Assembly: GCA_002436485.1 (NCBI GenBank)
Contig: DJMK01000122.1
Span: 4,687 to 9,948, forward strand
Source: Proteobacteria bacterium UBA6492
Lineage (GTDB): Bacteria; Pseudomonadota; Gammaproteobacteria; UBA6429; Thiohalophilaceae
Direction of reading: 5' to 3'
Length of the DNA stretch: 5,262 nt
Shown here: piece after piece, positions 4,033-5,262 of the stretch
Position numbering within the stretch: position 1 is the first letter of the stretch
Layout of the letters: each line of letters begins with the position of its first letter
Program-made: the position numbers and the translations under genes
The notes under the pieces: generated by a model
Told to the model about the DNA's origin: nothing
The model's input: the letters and a program-made list of their open reading frames with translations, nothing else
Databases searched by the model: none

Positions 4033-4038
4033 ATTATA
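4033..4038 (-). promoter_or_regulatory. Putative -10 element of the lipoprotein gene (leaderless arrangement)
   Basis: On the - strand 4038-4033 reads TATAAT. Counting seven bases from its last position puts the start of transcription at about 4026, the A of the lipoprotein ATG. This would explain the absence of a Shine-Dalgarno sequence. The -35 position falls in the htpG terminator stem and reads CGACCC, a poor match, so the call is tentative. Read-through from htpG is the alternative source of transcript. Confidence 0.35.
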
Positions 4039-4040
4039 GT

Positions 4041-4065
4041 AAAAAGGCGACCCGTGGGTCGCCTT
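4041..4065 (-). terminator. Intrinsic terminator of htpG
   Basis: On the - strand, starting five bases after the htpG stop codon, GGCGACC pairs with GGTCGCC around a four-base loop. It is extended by two A-T pairs to 9 bp and ends in a run of five T residues (complement of AAAAA at 4041-4045). The GC-rich stem plus T-run is a standard Rho-independent terminator. It separates htpG from the lipoprotein gene that follows on the same strand. Confidence 0.88.
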
Positions 4066-4069
4066 CTGG

Positions 4070-5262
4070 TTACCTGCTCTCGCCATCCATCATGAGCAAC
4101 AGTTCATTCATTCGGCTGACAAACGTGGCCGGGTCTTCCAGCTGCCCGCCCTCACTTAACATGGCCTGGTCAAATAGTACGTAGGCCAGATCCGCAAAGC
4201 GGGTTTGGTCTTTTTCGTTGTTGAGACGTTGCACCAGGGGGTGTTCGATATTGATTTCCAGGATTGGCTCGATGTCCGGCAACGTATGTCCTGCCTGTTT
4301 GAGCAGTTTTTGCATACTGACATTCATCTCCTGTTCCTCGACCACCAGGCAAGAAGGTGAGTCGGTCAGACGGCTGGAGATGCGTACATCCTTGACCTTT
4401 TTATCCAGGGTTTCCTTCATGCGCTCGAGTAAGCTCTTATGTTCTTCCTGAGCCTTCTCTACCTTCTGTTTTTCATCCTTGTCTTCCATCTTGCCCAGGT
4501 CAACCGCACCCTTTGCAACCGAAGCAAACGACTTACCGTCATATTCTTGCAGGTAGGACATCATCCATTCATCAACCCGATCCGACATTAACAGCACCTC
4601 GATGCCCTTTTTCTTGAACAGCTCAAGGTGCGGGCTGTTTTTTACAGCATTAAAGGAATCGCCAGTGATGTAATAAATCTTTTCCTGCTCCGGTTGCATA
4701 CGACTGATATAGTCATCGAGTGAAATATCCTGCACTTCATTATTGGTATGCGTGGAAGCAAACCGCATGAGTTTGGCGATTTTCTCACGGTTGGAAAAAT
4801 CTTCTGCCGGTCCTTCCTTGATGACCTTGCCGAATTCTTTCCAGAACTCCCCGTATTTTTCCTTGTCGTCCTTTGCCAGTTTCTCCAGCATGCCCAGTAT
4901 CTTTTTCACCGAGGCCGCCTTGATTTTGTCGATCTGCTGGTTTTTTTGCAGAATTTCCCGTGACACGTTCAGTGGCAGGTCCGCCGAATCCACCACGCCG
5001 CGTACGAAACGCAGGTAGTTAGGTATCAACTGATCGGCGTCATCCATGATAAACACCCGCTTGACATACAGTTTCACACCATGCTGATGATCCCTGTCAA
5101 ACAGGTCAAAAGGCGCCCGCTTGGGAACATAAAACAGGCTGGTATAGGACTGGGTACCTTCGACATGGTTATGTGTCCATAACAACGGCTCATCAAAATC
5201 GTGTGCAACGTGCTTGTAGAACTCCTTGTAATCCTCGTCGTTGATTTCTGACTTCGGGCGCG
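4070..5262 (-). CDS. htpG: Molecular chaperone HtpG (bacterial Hsp90), 3' two-thirds
   Basis: The frame is open from the right edge (first full codon at 5260-5258, R-P-K-S-E-I) to TAA 4072-4070, giving 396 residues; the N-terminal ATP-binding domain lies outside the window. HtpG is a cytosolic dimeric ATPase that remodels client proteins with the DnaK system. The middle domain shows L-W-T-H-N-H-V-E-G, R-D-H-Q-H-G-V-K-L-Y-V-K-R-V-F-I-M-D-D and P-N-Y-L-R-F-V-R-G. It also has L-P-L-N-V-S-R-E-I-L-Q, whose arginine (residue 101 of the visible part) is the conserved one that contacts the ATP gamma-phosphate. Later come K-E-G-P-A-E-D-F, L-R-F-A-S-T-H-T, E-K-I-Y-Y-I-T and G-I-E-V-L-L-M-S-D-R-V-D-E-W-M-M. 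After a charged linker rich in K, E and D, the C-terminal dimerisation domain includes V-R-I-S-S-R-L-T-D-S-P-S-C-L-V and ends L-L-L-M-M-D-G-E-S-R. There are no frameshifts, and length and order match the family. A TTG at 5185 is an internal leucine codon, not a start. It ends at its own terminator (4041-4065). Its promoter is not in view. Confidence 0.98.
   Translation of the reverse strand, partial: RPKSEINDEDYKEFYKHVAHDFDEPLLWTHNHVEGTQSYTSLFYVPKRAPFDLFDRDHQHGVKLYVKRVFIMDDADQLIPNYLRFVRGVVDSADLPLNVSREILQKNQQIDKIKAASVKKILGMLEKLAKDDKEKYGEFWKEFGKVIKEGPAEDFSNREKIAKLMRFASTHTNNEVQDISLDDYISRMQPEQEKIYYITGDSFNAVKNSPHLELFKKKGIEVLLMSDRVDEWMMSYLQEYDGKSFASVAKGAVDLGKMEDKDEKQKVEKAQEEHKSLLERMKETLDKKVKDVRISSRLTDSPSCLVVEEQEMNVSMQKLLKQAGHTLPDIEPILEINIEHPLVQRLNNEKDQTRFADLAYVLFDQAMLSEGGQLEDPATFVSRMNELLLMMDGESR

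Noticed and set aside
4027..4086. Longer start (ATG 4086) for the lipoprotein gene.
   Set aside because: It would run through htpG coding sequence and the htpG terminator and put 20 polar residues before a clear lipoprotein signal peptide.
5183..5185. TTG 5185 as the start of htpG.
   Set aside because: The codons upstream to the window edge continue the HtpG sequence (R-P-K-S-E-I ... D-E-P-L-L-W-T-H), so this is an internal leucine.

Overview
The window looks like chromosomal DNA of a gammaproteobacterium of moderate GC. The HtpG and BolA sequences are of gammaproteobacterial type: the BolA core and its C-terminal S-P-P-C-L-G-G tail, and the middle and C-terminal domains of HtpG. A DUF3301-type protein and a tryptophan-rich small protein fit the same group. 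I cannot name a genus. There are no insertion sequences, tRNA or rRNA genes, CRISPR arrays or phage genes. This is a housekeeping region with several short, poorly known genes, and I see no multi-gene defence or biosynthetic system.

Layout. At the left edge is the 3' end of an unknown + strand gene (to 199). Its stop codon overlaps that of bolA, which is on the - strand (196-510). A + strand tryptophan-rich 81-aa gene (593-838) starts divergently from bolA. Its stop codon lies inside a perfect FNR box (835-848). That box sits exactly where a class II FNR-activated promoter needs it, upstream of a 38-codon single-pass membrane protein gene (911-1027). A structured 3' region and a strong bidirectional terminator (1110-1149) end that unit. 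A PilZ-domain gene (1168-1452, - strand) uses the same terminator from the other side. An intergenic region of about 340 bp follows (1453-1795), with outward promoters on both flanks. An unknown 220-aa gene (1796-2458, + strand) follows. It appears to start at a non-canonical ATT codon behind a sigma-S-type -10 element. The rest is on the - strand: an unknown four-helix membrane protein (2830-3408) followed by a DUF3301 protein (2476-2793), probably one operon; a LEA14/WHy-type lipoprotein (3580-4026); and htpG (4070 to the right edge), which has its own terminator (4041-4065).

How the genes may work together. No single pathway links them. Several are stress or redox related: the HtpG chaperone, BolA (a glutaredoxin partner and morphology/stress regulator), a c-di-GMP receptor domain (PilZ), a LEA-like lipoprotein, and the FNR-controlled small membrane protein. 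The most distinctive item is the FNR box, small membrane protein, 3' hairpin and terminator unit at 835-1149, which could be an oxygen-responsive micropeptide gene and possibly also a regulatory RNA.
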